64,000 bases of DNA from Apiosordaria backusii (GCA_030549205.1 JAUKTV010000014.1:1-64000), one strand, 5' to 3'. Positions 1 to 12,818 are shown, numbered from the stretch's first letter. Notes: generated by a model from the sequence alone, not told the origin. Program-made: numbers and translations.

Positions 1-1019
1 GATAGTATATAGTATAATATTTAAGCTCTATTTCTATAAATCGAAATTCTTAAGGCCTATAAGCTTTTAATTAGTAGAGAATTTATAGACCTTTTTGGTT
101 ATTTCAATAGCTATAGTAATATAAAGGACTTTAATAAAATTACTATTAGACTTAAGCCTTAGTTAATAAGCTATTGTAGCTTTTAAGTATATAGCTTTTA
201 CTACTATTAAAAGAGTAGTTATAGTAGCTTTAAGCTATTTTAAAGCGCTTTAAACTACTATTAGAAGCTTAATTTACTTTACTACTTCAGTTATAGTACC
301 TTATAACTGTTAAATCTAGACCTTTTACTTCCTTAATTAAACAATAAAGGCCTATATACAGTAAGAATTTACTAATTCTTTTCCTTCAGAAGACCCCTAT
401 TTAGGCCCTATATTTTATATTTTTAAATTTATAAAGGGCTTAGTATATTTACTATTAAAATATCCTATAGGGCTTTAGGACCTTAGCCTAGTACTATTTT
501 TAATTAAGGCTTTAGCTATAATTTACTTATATAGTAAGAGGGCTAGGTCTATAGTACTTAAAAGCTTTAAAGAATAGGCTCTATTTTATATAGTAAATTA
601 CTATAACTATTAACAGTAGTAGTAGTTAAGAAGGTCTATTCCTTCTTACTTTTTACTTATCCTAGATTTTATAGAACTACCTATTTAACTATAGTTAAAG
701 TAGGAGGCTATTTCTAGCTTTTATAAGCTTATAGTTTATAGGCCTTTAATACCCTATTAGGCCTAAATTTTATATACCTTATAGTATAATAAATTTAGTA
801 GCAGATATAAATTTAAACCTTTATAGGCCTCTAGAAAACTTAATAAAAGTAAAGTAAGCCTAGTCTTTACTTTAAAACCCTACCTTAATAGATGGGCTTT
901 AAAATCAGTAATTTTATAACCTACTTATAGTATAGTCTACAATAGCCTAAGCTGTTATTTATAAAAGGCTTTAAGCCTAAGCTTATAAGCTTATAACTTA
1001 ATTAAGTATCTTTTAGGCT
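1..1019. repeat. RIP-degraded AT-rich repeat DNA, left flank
   Basis: The stretch is very rich in TA-type dinucleotides (tata, ctat, tagta), while CpA and TpG are scarce and ApG/CpT survive (many aggcct words). This is the usual footprint of repeat-induced point mutation in ascomycetes. Every frame is full of TAA/TAG stops and no protein family can be read. It lies outside the ~840-bp repeat that starts near 1020, so it is either an older element into which that one inserted or a different dead repeat. Its identity is unknown. Confidence 0.75.
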
Positions 1020-2248
1020 TATAACCTATTAGAATAGATATAGCTAATTATAGGCTTAAGGGCCCTATAATTAGTACTTATATACTAGCTTATAATATAG
1101 CAGAAGTCTTATATATAATACCTATAGTTTAATATTAAGGTATTAGAATACAGTACCTTATAAGTACTATAGGATAGAAATATAGTAGGTAAACAATTGT
1201 ATTATAGTACTAGCCTTCTATAAATTTACTATAATATGTGACGAACCCCTGTACAGAACCTCTGAAAGGGATACTCGGTTGAAGGCAACTTCTGACAATT
1301 GGTTCGGTGCAGCTAAACAGTGCACAACAAGATGTCTCAATGTAAACACAAGATACCGTGGATACAAGCTGTGATTGCATACTGCGGAACTATCTACAAG
1401 TTATCTAGTTCCTCCGTATATATATTCCAAGTGCCAAGCCTTTCCTTCTTACTGGATCTATCCTTCAACACGTAGATCCCCTGGATCTATGTTCCAAATC
1501 CTAGATCGATGTTCCGAATCCTAGATCCCCTGGATCTACGTTCTCAATCCTAGATCCTTATCGTGCTCCTTATCCGTCGCTTGGCCCGTGCCACACTCGC
1601 GCCTCTCCACGCTTGTGACATAATAATCTCTATAGTAAGGTTTATATTCGACCTTTACTATATACCTACTGACTAATATGCAGTGCCTTATATACCCTAG
1701 TAGGCAAATAGGCTAAAGTACAGCTTAGTTAACCCCTAGGTTTATTAAGCCTTATAAACTACTTACTAAGCCTTCTATAGCTTTAGACCTAAGGGCCTAT
1801 AGGCCTATAATTTAATATAGTAGTAATATACCTACTTAACTATAGGCCTACTAATTCTACGCCAATTTGGCCAGTCTAGTAGTTAGCTATAGGTCTTTTA
1901 GGTAGCTAAGTTAGTGTAGTTTATAGCTTTCTAATAATCGACTTACGGCTATATAAAAGGGCCGCAAAATCCAGCACCCTCAATCTAAAGTGCAGGTCAT
2001 GGTAGGGTTAGGGTTAGGCCACTTATACTGCCTATAGTAGCGGGCCTTAGTAGCTTGAATATAAAATTACAGGCGGTTTGGCCTACTGGTTAGTAAGATG
2101 TAGGCCTTTGAATAGCCCTGCAGTGAAATAAGGTGCCGGGCAAATACCGGGTAGCTGACGGGTAGGCTTTTCCACTTAAGCTTCCACTACGTAGTATAAT
2201 AGCAGCCACCTATTGTAAACTTAGGCCTCACAGGGACCTAGTTTAACA
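1020..2248. repeat. Left copy of ~840-bp terminal direct repeat (decayed LTR), interrupted by a solo LTR
   Basis: This segment aligns along its whole length with 6102-6942. Both begin (T)A(T/C)AACCTATTA and both end in CTAGTTTAACA, and they diverge at once outside those points. Without the 384-bp insertion and its 5-bp duplication, this copy is 840 bp against 841 bp for the right copy. Ends of TA/TG...CA type and two equal direct repeats about 5 kb apart are what the LTRs of one retrotransposon would look like after RIP. The 5-bp flanks (AGGCT left, ATATT right) do not match, so a target-site duplication is not visible. Confidence 0.7.
1237..1620. mobile_element. Solo LTR of an LTR retrotransposon, not RIP-mutated
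   Basis: The 384-bp segment starts TGTGACGAAC and ends CTTGTGACA (TG...CA). It is flanked on both sides by TAATA (1232-1236 and 1621-1625). The other copy of the host repeat supplies the empty site, where CTATAATA runs straight into TTCTCTATAG, so the insertion and the 5-bp duplication are directly visible. Base composition is ordinary (CpG, CpA and TpG all present), unlike the surroundings. Inside, at about 1477-1560, a TGGATCTA / CCTAGATC word recurs several times. No coding region remains. LTR-LTR recombination leaving a solo LTR is the standard explanation. Confidence 0.85.
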
Positions 2249-5200
2249 GTTATACTAAAGTATAATATCTTAACTTCTTTATATATTCCTTAGTATATAC
2301 ATTAGTATAAAGATACTAAAGAAGTTAATTACAGTTTTTAAATATTTAAATATATCGTCGATATATTTATTAATAAGCTCTATATTTAATATTTATATCT
2401 ATCTACTAACTATACTTAATCGATATTAATATTATAGCTTACTTTTTTATATAAAAGGCTGGTATATAAATAAAAATATTTTTATTATTGCTAACTATAT
2501 TAATAGTACTAAAGTTTACCTACTTTCCTTCTTCCTTACTTTCTAACTACTTATCTATTAAAGAAAAACCTTTTATTAATAACTTATCCTTAATTAGCTC
2601 CTTCTTTAACTTTCTTTCTATAACTATAAAACTCTCTACTATAAATACTACTTCTTTACTATTCTACCTTTTAAAATGCTTAAACTTAAATTTACCTTTA
2701 CTATTATTACTACTTCCTTTATTACCACTATATCTATTATATCCTTTACTATTTCCTATATACTTATAATACCTATACTATTAAATATTACTGCTATATT
2801 AATAGTAAAGACTATTATATCTATTTTACTAAAGTATATTATATTAATTGCCTTTAAAGCAATAACGTCTATTAATCTCTAATAAGTTATTAAAACTATT
2901 ATTAAAATAAATACTATAATATTAATAATTGTTAGTAAATCCTTAATTACTATTATACTATAGTACTTTAGATTTAATACTATTATATAAAAGGCCTCTG
3001 CCCTTACTGTATTTTAATCGAAATCTATTTAAATATATAGTAAATTCTTACTTCTATTAGTCTTCCTTATTAATATAGTTTACTAGTAGTATATACTACT
3101 ATATTACTATTAACAATAAGTACTAATATAGTTTAGCTTTTTCCTTAATATATACTATTTAAGTAAAAAGGATGTCAGTTACTTTAAGCTTCTATATTAA
3201 TTACTAAAGTCTTAAGTATAGGCTAGTATATATAAATTATATAAGTAAAGTCGTATTTTAAATATTAAAGGTATAGATATATTTTATCTTTTCTATAATA
3301 TAGTTACTAATAGATTTATACTCTTTATAATCTTACTCTATATACTAAAGGTTATTAATCTTTTCGGTAGTAACTAACTTTTTAATACTAAATATATCTT
3401 CCAATACTATATGCTAGTTATCGAAGTCCTTCTTTAATTAATTGCAATTATCGTTACTTAATTACTTATAGTACTATTAAAGTACTAAACCTTTAAAAAG
3501 GTCCTTCAATTGTATATATAAAACCTTTATCTTTACTTTATTATCTATATAATTATAAACTAAGTTAAGGAATAAGTATATATTTAAATATATAGTAGTA
3601 TTACTACTAACTACTATATTAATAGTTGCCTTTACTTTTATATTATTTAGCTTAAAGAAACTGACTTTTTCGATCTTCCAATTATTAAGCCTAGCTTTAT
3701 TAGAATATACTTATACTATACTTTATATTATAACTACTATTATTAAAATAGTATTAAAGAACTATTTAACTTATTACTCCTTTCTTTATTACTATACTTC
3801 TAACGTTAGATTTAAAAGAATAGAAGGTACTTTAATATTAAAATCAATGCTAGTACCTTAAAGCAAATTAATAAAAGAAATACTATTTCTTTTATTATCA
3901 CTATTAACATTACTTTAAGTTAGTAATACTATAACTATCCTTATAATAAATAGTTATATATTAAAGCTTTACTTAGTGAAGGCTTATACTAAACTTAATT
4001 TTAGAAGATTTTTTAATACTTATTACGTTAATTTAATCAAAGAAACTAATCAAACAGTAGCTTATAATACCGCTATAAAATTTAAATATAATAAGGTAAA
4101 AATAGACAGTATATATATATTAGGCTATATTTATTAAGGTTAATAGGTAAGAATTGGCACTTATAGTACTAATAGTTAAAGCTTTAATTTAACTATTTTT
4201 ACCCTTTAATTTTAAGGTAGAAGGTTAAGATATTTAATATACCTATTAAATATACTTTACTAAGATATTAAGTTAACTAACTGCAATTTAAACTTTATTT
4301 TAAAGTTAAGGCCTAGTCCTGTATTTAATAGTATTTCTTACTTAATAAATTAGACAATTATAAAGGGCCTATATTCTTTACCGAAAGTAATATACAATAG
4401 CTTTTTAATAGTAAGTACTAGTATAGATACCGCTTAAACTATATTAGGCAATATACTAAGATCTAACCTAGTTTAAAGTTAATAGAACTATTAAGTAAAT
4501 AAAGTATAAGAATAAATAAGCAAAGCATTTAATAAGTAGCTAACATTATAACTAAAAGATATTTAAGGCTATACTTATAATAAAGTATATTATAGTTATA
4601 TTAAAGAGCTAATTATTAATATAGCCTAGCCTTCTTAATATATTAGTTAAGCTACTAATAGTTCGATTCTATACTTATAAAAGTCGCCTTACTAACTTTA
4701 TACTGTATAGTCGTTATTAGAAAACTTACTATCCGACTTTTCCTTAATAAATAAATTAATCTGATATATTTGTAGATTTTAAAAGGCTTTTAATGGTAAT
4801 AGGATAACTGGTCTTAATAATAGTATAGATAGTAGTATAGATAGAATTAGTAGTTAAAGAAGGTATATTTAAATTTTATTTAGTTAAACTAGTATATATA
4901 CTAAAGCCTACTCGGATACCGGTATTGGCAAGGCTAAAAAGGCTAAAGGCTATAGTAAATTTATATTTAAGTATATCTTTAATAAGTTTAATAAAGACAC
5001 TATTTAAAGGTTATATAATATAACTAATTACTACTAAACTAACTACTACTTACCGACTAATATAAGCTACTACTTGTTAAATAATACAAGCTAATACTCT
5101 CTATATAGCATAAAAGCCTATTGCTTAACCGGCTGCTTATAGCCGACTAATATAAAAGCTTACTAATCTAGTTTATATAGTTATAACTAATATTATATAA

Positions 5201-6101
5201 ATTAATACTTCTTATTAAGTCGATTTAATAAGTAGTCATATTGCTTAGTAAGTTAAACTTCTTTGTTAATTAAAGGCTCTAGCTATTAAGGTTTTAACTA
5301 TAGAGGTTCTAACTATATATCTTTTAGTAACGGTAGATTTTAATATATATAAAATTAACAGAAGGCACTTTTTACTAGCCTAATTCTATTCTTAAGTTAA
5401 AAGAGAGGTACTGTTTTAAACTTATTGATTTTTAAATTACTGTCGATTTCGGTTGCCTTTACCAATATATCTGGGGTTACTAGGCCATTACTAACAACTT
5501 TATAATACCGTTATAACTAATATACCAGTATCTTTTTAACTATTAAAATATAGAAAGGTATAGGCTTAGTAAAGCTATAGTAGTATATAGAAGGTAGATA
5601 GTTATACCGATTAAAAGATAAGTAGGCTAAGCGAAATTAAATAACTTAATAGATTGTAGGGTCGCTTAATAAATTAGTAGAGTTAGCGATAAATTAAGGT
5701 TGTATTAAAGTAATAAGTGCTAAACTTTTAATAATGGCATTTAGGGTATATAATCATTATATTAAATAAAGCTATTGCTAATGGGATTTTAAAGACGATA
5801 GAGGGTAATGATATTATCGTAAGTTACTTCTTAACACTATAGTTGGATCGACCAAATAGTAGAAACTTACTGAAGCTTTAGGGAGGTCGGATTTTCGATA
5901 CAATTGAAGGATCGAAAAAGATTACTACCTAACTATCTACTAAGGGTATAGAGACGCAGCTACTATTAATGGAATATTACCATAGCACTACTTAATAAAG
6001 ATACAAAGTTAATGTATTTGTAAAAGTAGGAGCCTAACTACTTAGCTAAATATCTATAGTACCAGGTCATGTAACCTAGGAATTGTGTACGTACATATCC
6101 T
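2249..6101. mobile_element. RIP-destroyed interior of a probable LTR retrotransposon
   Basis: About 3.85 kb lies between the two ~840-bp direct repeats and shares the same TA-rich, stop-filled composition. The open frames at 2488-2769 and 2676-2882 encode only runs of Leu, Ile, Thr, Ser and Tyr and come from base composition. No protease, reverse transcriptase or integrase motif is readable. The part from about 5400 to 6100 is less AT-rich than the rest. Assignment to a retrotransposon rests on the flanking repeats, not on coding content. Confidence 0.55.
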
Positions 6102-6942
6102 TACAACCTATTAAAATAGATATAGCTAATTATAAGCCTATAGGCCCTATAATTAGTACTTATATATTAACTTATAATATAATAAAAGTCTTATATATAA
6201 TACCTATAACTTAATACTAAAATATTAGAATATAGTACTTAATAAATACTGCAAGATAAAGATATAGTAAGTAAATAATTATATTATAGTACTAGCCTTT
6301 TATAAATCTACTATAATATTCTCTATAGTAAGGTTCATACTTAACCTTTACTATATACTTACCGATTAACATACAGTACTTTATATATCCTAATAAGCAA
6401 ATAGGCTAAAGTACAGCTTAATTAACTTCGAGATTTACCAAACCCTATAAACTACTTACTAAGCTCTCTATAACTTCTGACTTATAGAGCTTACAAGCCT
6501 ATAATTTAATATAGTAATAATATACCTACTTAACTATAGGCCTACCTATTCTAGGCCAATTTAGCCAGTCCAGTGGTTAACTATAGGTCTTATAGATAGC
6601 TAAGTTAGTATAGTTCACAGCTCTCTAAAAATCGACTTACGGCCATACAAAAGAGCCGCGAAACTAAGCACCCCTAACCTAAAGTACAGGTCAACGTAAA
6701 GTTAAGATCAGGCCACTTATACTGCCTACAGTAGTAGGCCTTAGTAGCCTAAATATAAAATTACAGGCAGTTTAGCTCACTGGTTAATAGGATGCAGGCC
6801 TTTAAATAGCCTTACAGTAAAGTAAAGTGCCGGGCAAGTGCCAGGTAGCTAACAGGTAGGCTTTCCAACTTAAGCTTCCACTACGTAGTATAATAGCAGC
6901 CACCTACTGTAAACTTAGGCCTCACAGGGACCTAGTTTAACA
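6102..6942. repeat. Right copy of the ~840-bp terminal direct repeat
   Basis: This is the uninterrupted partner of 1020-2248. It keeps the same order of words, including TTCCACTACGTAGTATAATAGCAG-like text near 6886 and the terminal GGGACCTAGTTTAACA. The two copies differ mainly by C/T and G/A changes, as expected if both were mutated by RIP. Confidence 0.7.
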
Positions 6943-8330
6943 ATATTTATAGGTAATTAAAGGCTGATATAGAATTTTCTTTAATATGGTAATTGTTAGG
7001 GTTATAGGTGTGGTAAGGCCAGGGTTATAGGTAGTAAAATAAAACCTAGAAAAAAAAATCGGCTTTAGTAAATAATCCAATTCAAGGCAGATCGCTGAAA
7101 ACCACGATTTGGCCCTGTTCAGGGCCTGTTTGCCTTGCTTGCGTTGAATTGTATTTGTCTTGTTTGCATTGGTTGGGGCCCTGGCATTGGTGTAATCAAA
7201 CCTAGCGGCACTCATAAATATCCTTATCATCTAATATATAACGCGAAGCACCTCAGTCACCATTGACTTCACTCCCCATAACTGTCAACATTATCTTCAC
7301 AGAAATGCGCCCTCCCCATCAAGACCATTATAGGTATTAATTATTATGAGGCTTCCATAAACTACTGCTTTGTGCCGTACTCGCCGGCGTATATACATAT
7401 CCACCGTGGGCAGTGGGGATTAAGTTTCCATGTGTCTGCCTGTAGTGTTGATACATGTTGAATGAACTCTTGGTCATCTGATGTATGGAAAATGGAGTTA
7501 TGGGAATATGTCGATGAGCTGTAACCGACCAATTAAGAGGAAGCTAGCGATTTCAAGTCTTCAGATAGTAATATGAAGAAATAGGTACCCGCTTACATTG
7601 AATGTTAACTAGGCGAAATAGTTGATGTGTTGAAATTTGGATCCGGGAAGATCAAGTCATTGCTCGAAGGTTCCCCTCCTACAAACGGTGCATCTGAGTG
7701 AGCCTCAAATCACCTACAGAGAGACACCAGCCAGCGGAATGCGTGAGCGAAAGTGTCCATGGACAAGGAAGAAAATGAATTATCCATAACGGTGCCCTAA
7801 AGAAGCTACTTTATTCATGCCACTATCCAGCTGTACACAACTCCTGACATTCATTCACCAGTCCTTGCCGAAAGTCAATCACTACCCTGCCAGACCAGTC
7901 AGAACTCAACACCCGTGGACACCAGACCCTATTCCATCATGCCCATTAGAAAGTGCCGTAAACCCCGCTCCCATGTGTTCCGCCCCAGCCCGGCCAACCA
8001 GCAACAAGACAGAATACCAACAGTGGGCTTAGTTCCCTTTCCCGGCCAGTCAGATATACCCCTAGAAAGACCCGTTCCATTCCTCCTTGTACGCGCTGTA
8101 CCCATCCATAAAGCCAGAAGATCCCATCCCAGACCACCAGATGAGAAAAGCCAAGGAAAAAAACGAGAAGAAAGGAGGAGAAGGAGAAAAAAGAAAAAGC
8201 AAGTATCGCTCAGACAAAAAGGAGACAAAAGGATAGGTACGTCAAACATGACACGCATATGTCACATTTCAACGTTACCCTTTTCTGACCATCACAAGCA
8301 AAATTGAGAAAAAGAAATGGGGCAATGCGC
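6943..8330. other. Border of the repeat block and intergenic DNA, no gene seen
   Basis: Composition returns to normal between about 7000 and 7250. A short AT-biased remainder contains TTATAGGT-type words, and its small reverse-strand open frame matches nothing I recognise. From 7250 to 8330 I see no convincing coding region. The open frames at 7817-8307 are opposed, overlapping and low in complexity. A purine tract lies at 8157-8203. Confidence 0.5.
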
Positions 8331-9677
8331 TCAAACCACGCACTCGACCTCAGCAACCCGGTTCTCTTGGGTTTCCTCCAGCATGGGCAAGGGAGATGCA
8401 GGAGCATCACCTTCGTCCTTGGCAGAGGTGCTCTCCCACAGCTCAAAGGTTTCCCCAGTTCCCTCCATAGGCTCCAGCACGGCCGCTTTGAGGGAAGGCC
8501 TATCGTGGTTGCCCATGACATCTTCAACGTTTACGGATTCGACATCGGCAAGTGTAATTCGTTGTCGTCCTTCCTCCTCTGGCAAGGCACGATCTTGATG
8601 CTGGTACTGATCGCTTTCCCCGACGACCGTCTCAGCCTCGTCCTCGTCCCACGGCACAAGCACCACGCTATCTTCAGTGCATCCTTCGGCGTAGTAATCG
8701 GCCGCGTTCATCTCGGCAAGAGGGCCCCGCTGCTTCTCAATAATCATGTCATCAACATCGCCCACTCTGGCAGCCTGTCGAGCGGAGGTCTGGGAAACGT
8801 CGTCAGCCGGGGGAATATTCTCCTTGTCTCTTCCCTCGGCCCGGTCACGGCTCTGACGACGCTCAGATTCCTCGTCGCTGCTAATGTCGAGCGTGCAGGT
8901 GCCGTGCTGGAGGAGGTTGGTCATCTCCTGCTCCGGCGTGTCTTCGTGAATGTCGAAGAACCAGGAGGATTGCATGCCACCCGTTGAGACGAGGAAGGAG
9001 TCTGGAGAGACCGGGGCAGCAGGGGTGGTAGCTAGGGTGGACGGGGCACGGAGAGAGCCAGAGTAGGCGGGGATAGACCCCTTGAGAGCGGCATCGAGGG
9101 AAAAAGGGAACGAGGAGCCACCGCCGAGATTGAAGGATGGGGGATCAATCCGCTGTGTGTGGCGGCGTTTGGAGAGGATACCGATCCGCTTGGAGCCGCG
9201 GGTTGGGGAGCGGCCAGCGGGAGCCGTCAGGGGAGCGGACGTGGTGATGGCACTGAGGCGTGAAGCTGGTGATTTTGGCTGGAGAAAAGTGCGTGGCTTG
9301 GAAGAGGAGGAGAGCTTGCTTGGTGGAATACTGGCGGCACCATGGAGACTGGATGTGGAGGCTGCCTTGGCCAACACAAAGGTAGAGGAAGGCTTGAAGA
9401 AGGGCTTGATGAAGTCGGCCCCGTCTGCGTTTCCGCCTTTTGGCCGCTTGGAAAAGAGCACTGGGTCGACATTCTCAAAGTCATCAGCGTCCACCACCTC
9501 GGAAGCCTTGCGCTTGACTGGGGAGTTGGAGAGGGCTGATACAGTCAGTGCGGTGCTCGCTCACGGCCTGCGAAGAAGAAAAAGAAACATACCGTTCTGT
9601 CGGTTCTTGAGGCTCGTCAACGTCTTCAGTCGTGCGCCATCAAGTGGAGCAAACGGCTGACGGCTGAGGGTCGCCAT
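8331..9677 (-). CDS. Conserved fungal protein of unknown function with a KEN-box-like motif
   Basis: Two exons, 9677-9593 and 9535-8331, give 429 residues. The 57-nt intron starts GTATGT and ends TATCAG. The junction reads LKNRQN-ALSNSPVKRK. The protein is largely disordered and rich in Ser, Pro, Glu and Asp, with a basic N-terminal third and an acidic C-terminal half. Short ordered-looking words stand out: FENVDPVLFSK near residue 48, SSWFFDIHEDTPEQEMTNLLQ near the middle, and GRDKENIPPADDV. KEN is the sequence recognised by the APC/C in cell-cycle regulators, but a single KEN in a disordered protein is weak evidence. The start was chosen because it opens the exon that splices in frame. I recall similar unnamed proteins in related fungi; no function is claimed. 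Confidence 0.75.
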
Positions 9678-11902
9678 GGTGGAATTATCGTAGCACACAA
9701 CCGGAGAGAGGAAAGGATGACGCTGTGTTGTGCTGCGCTGGCTGGTGTGTTCAAGCCCAATCGAATGCCCGACTCGATCGTGGTTGTTGTTGTTGGTGAA
9801 CCCTACCAGAAGCATCAGAAGCCAACAGACGCTCAGATATGTCTATCTCTCTTCTCTGGCTCCTGTAGATTCTTGCTTGTCGTCACAGAAAAGCAGAATA
9901 GCGAGTGGGAAGGGCCTGGGGAAAAGCGAGGGAGTAGCAGAACTAGGCCGAAGCAGGCGAGCACGGGCAGTGCACTATTCTTAATATTGCACAACTTGGC
10001 CTGCTGGGAAACGGCCAGAGACGATATGGTGGATGGATATTAGGCCGGCCGGGCAAAAGCGGTCGCTCTCGTCCAAGGCCGTTCTGGCAGAGATGGGGAG
10101 GGAGACACTCCAAAGTTGGGACGACCCAGATAAGTGCCAGGTATCTGAGGTTGAGAGGTGTCAGAGGAAGCGCTCGCAGAATCAGAGCTGCTGCTGTGGC
10201 AGGACAGGTTGGACAAGGGAACCGGTTTGAGATGTTGTCGGGAGAGGACTGAAGAGGGGAAAGAGGAAAGCTCTGGCCTGACGGAGATGGGCAAGCTGGG
10301 GAGGAGGGGGTAGGTAGCTGGTGGTGGTGGAGGGCGGCGGCAGTCGTTGAGTGGTGGGAGGGGAGCGTACAGCAGCGCAAGGGAGGATCGAGTGGTCCTC
10401 GGCCGCCCAGAGGTCGCCGCAAGCTTGCAGCAGGTCGTGATACCAACCTACCTAGGTACTGACGGTGCTGTAGGTACTGTACAGCAGAGAGACGAGGTAA
10501 AACTCAACGCGTAGCGGCCGTGCCGTTGGGTGGCTCTCATTGGATGCTGGACGCAAGGGAGAGCGCTGTCCACGGGAACAAGTTGCCCACAAGTGCTTGC
10601 AGCTGGGTGCATGGGCGACAAGGCCCGCCATTGGGCAGCGGCTCTTCAACGGACGCGGTGTGCACAATGCGCCAATCCAGGAACGAATTAACGCGTCTTG
10701 GACGATCCACTCGCTGCCCAGCAAGCCAGGATCCGCGTCTCGAAAAGCGACTTCTCTTAAAGAGGCCGTGTCGATTCCGCCCCGACTGGCACTGTGAACA
10801 TCTTGCCCTTCCCCTCAAGAGACCGGACACAAGACAGACAGACGGCCGACTGCTTCTCAAGATCGGCCCCCCTCCCTTTTTTAATGCGAGGTGGTGCCTC
10901 GACGCCTGAACAAAGATATTCGGGTGGCTGGCTGGTCTGATCACTGCGGCCTCAGATTTCGAACAGTCCATTCGACGAGGTTCCTCCCTCGTCAAACCAG
11001 AAGGGGCGCAGTTCTGGCTCACCACTCCCTCAGAAAACGTTATCGCCCGGTCACCATGATCCCACGATTCCCACAATGCCATAATCGTGATTGCGACGTT
11101 CGTCATGAGCCAAGGCGTCAAAAGAGGAGTTGGGCAGAAGAAACAAGCGCTATGGGAGATTTCGCACAGTCTTCATGCTTTCTTTTTATTTTATAGTGTA
11201 CCTAGGGCCGGCCGTTTGATCGATTGACGGTAAGCGAGCAAGCTTAACTCGACCAACAGCCGGGGGAGGGGATGATGAACGAACCCCTCACCTTTTCTCA
11301 CATCGCCTTTCCGATGATCCTCCACACTATTTCCCCCTGATGATGAAGCATATGACCCCCTGGTTTGGCACCCGCATTTCTGCAGGTTCAGGCGCTGCGA
11401 GCAGAAACCTGAAGCGTTGACAGATGCCATCGTCACACCTTGGTGAGTAGAAAACGCTACTGCAATTGTCGGGCAAAGTGCTTCGTCTCATTTGCTCATT
11501 TCCAGGTTAGGTACACATGCTCTGTTGCTGCCAGCTGGCACCCCCATTCCCACTTGCCAAGCTTTCCAAGCTTCGAGATGCTCAGAAGAAGACAGCCTAG
11601 TGTATGTACTGTACACCTACCCTCAGGGGAATTGTTGTTAGTGTGGTCAGGGTCACTTTCTAGCATCTTCCACCAAATAACCCCTTGTACCACTAACAAT
11701 AAATACCGTGGAATAGGTGTACAGCACCTCATTGCCCCTCCTGAATGCCCCGCGAACGAGTGACATCGGATGGTCTGAGCTTCCCCGTCTCCAGCCGACA
11801 TCACCTCATGGACAACATCGAGTGTTAAGACTGGTGATATTAAAACAGCTCTCGATTCCTTTGCGTTTTGTCTGCTTGTCGCTGCGACCGAGTCAATTCA
11901 AA
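9678..11902. other. 2.2-kb divergent intergenic region, no gene seen
   Basis: This lies between the divergent KEN-box gene and thymidylate kinase. Open frames on both strands (for example 9943-10446 and 10537-11121) overlap each other, are rich in Ser, Pro and Arg, and show neither domains nor plausible introns. I read it as two promoters and long 5' leaders. Confidence 0.4.
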
Positions 11903-12818
11903 ATGACATCAACACAAGACACCAATCCCAAACCCACCCGGGGCGCCCTCATCGTCCTTGAAGGCCTGGACCGGTCAGGCAAGACAACCCAAGTCAAGCT
12001 CCTCGAGCAGCGATTTGTCGAACTAGGCAAATCTGTAAAAGTGATGCGGTTTCCCGGTACGTTTTTTCTCAGAAGAAGCCCTTTTTCTGGTATCCTTTTT
12101 GCATTGTGGTCTAACACGACGAGAAATTTCCCAAAAATAATAAAAAGACCGCACAACTCCCATTGGCCAAATGATCAACTCATACCTCACTTCCCAAGCA
12201 ACCATGTCGGACCACGTGATCCACCTGCTCTTCTCGGCCAACCGCTGGGAAGCCGCCTCCCTCATCGCCTCATTGCTATCTCAAGGCACCACCGTCATCT
12301 GCGACAGGTACTACTACAGCGGCATCGTCTACTCGGCAGCTAAGCACAACCCCCTTTTGCCCCTCTCGTGGGCCCGCTCACCAGAAGTCGGGCTTCCCAG
12401 GCCGGACTTGGTCTTGTTCCTGGACCTGGACGAGCAGGAAGCCAAGAAGAGGGGCGGCTGGGGAGGGGAGGTGTATGAGAAGGCCGAGATGCAGAGGAGG
12501 GTGCGGGAGCTGTTTTGGGGGTTGAGTCTGGGCAAGATTGTGGGAGCGCCACACTCTGCGCTAGAATGTGCGCCGGACGAGGGCGCAGGGACAAGAGGAG
12601 GACAGGAAGAAGTGGCTGTTGGACCACCAAGTATCCAGACACCAGATATCAGTGGCGGCGTTGAGCACAGGTTTAGACAAGAGGAGGAAGATTTGCACGT
12701 GGTGGACGCCAGTGCGAGCGTCGAGGAGGTTGCCGAGGAGGTGTGGAAGGTGGTCAGGGACAGGGTCGAGGCGGTGGAACGTGGAGAGGTCGGGAAGGTG
12801 GTAAGACGGGTGTCGTAG
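11903..12818 (+). CDS. CDC8: Thymidylate kinase (dTMP kinase)
   Basis: Exons 11903-12056 and 12148-12818 give 274 residues. The 91-nt intron starts GTACGT and ends AAAAAG, joining ...VMRFP to DRTTPIGQMINSYL. The enzyme phosphorylates dTMP to dTDP in the de novo and salvage routes to dTTP. Visible family features are the P-loop GLDRSGKTT at residues 21-29, DRTTPIG at 52-58, the DRYYYSG motif from residue 104, and LVLFLDLDEQEA in the C-terminal half. It is about 60 residues longer than yeast Cdc8. The extra length is an acidic, low-complexity stretch around residues 170-235 in the lid/C-terminal region, before VVDASASVEEVAEEVW. An unrecognised intron there cannot be excluded, but the frame is open. 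Its neighbour FOL2 is convergent. Confidence 0.93.

Noticed and set aside
2002..2020. TTAGGG-like words (GGTAGGGTTAGGGTTAGG), possible telomere relic
   Set aside because: Only about two units, inside the decayed repeat, and the sister copy has different bases at the same place.
2488..2882. Two open frames in AT-rich DNA
   Set aside because: Products are Leu/Ile/Thr/Ser/Tyr runs produced by base composition; no domain.
8304..9660. Plus-strand open frames over the KEN-box gene
   Set aside because: The minus frame has good splice sites and protein-like composition; the plus frames do not.
10537..11121. 194-codon reverse open frame in the 2.2-kb intergenic region
   Set aside because: No domain, Arg/Ser-rich, overlapped by similar open frames on the other strand.
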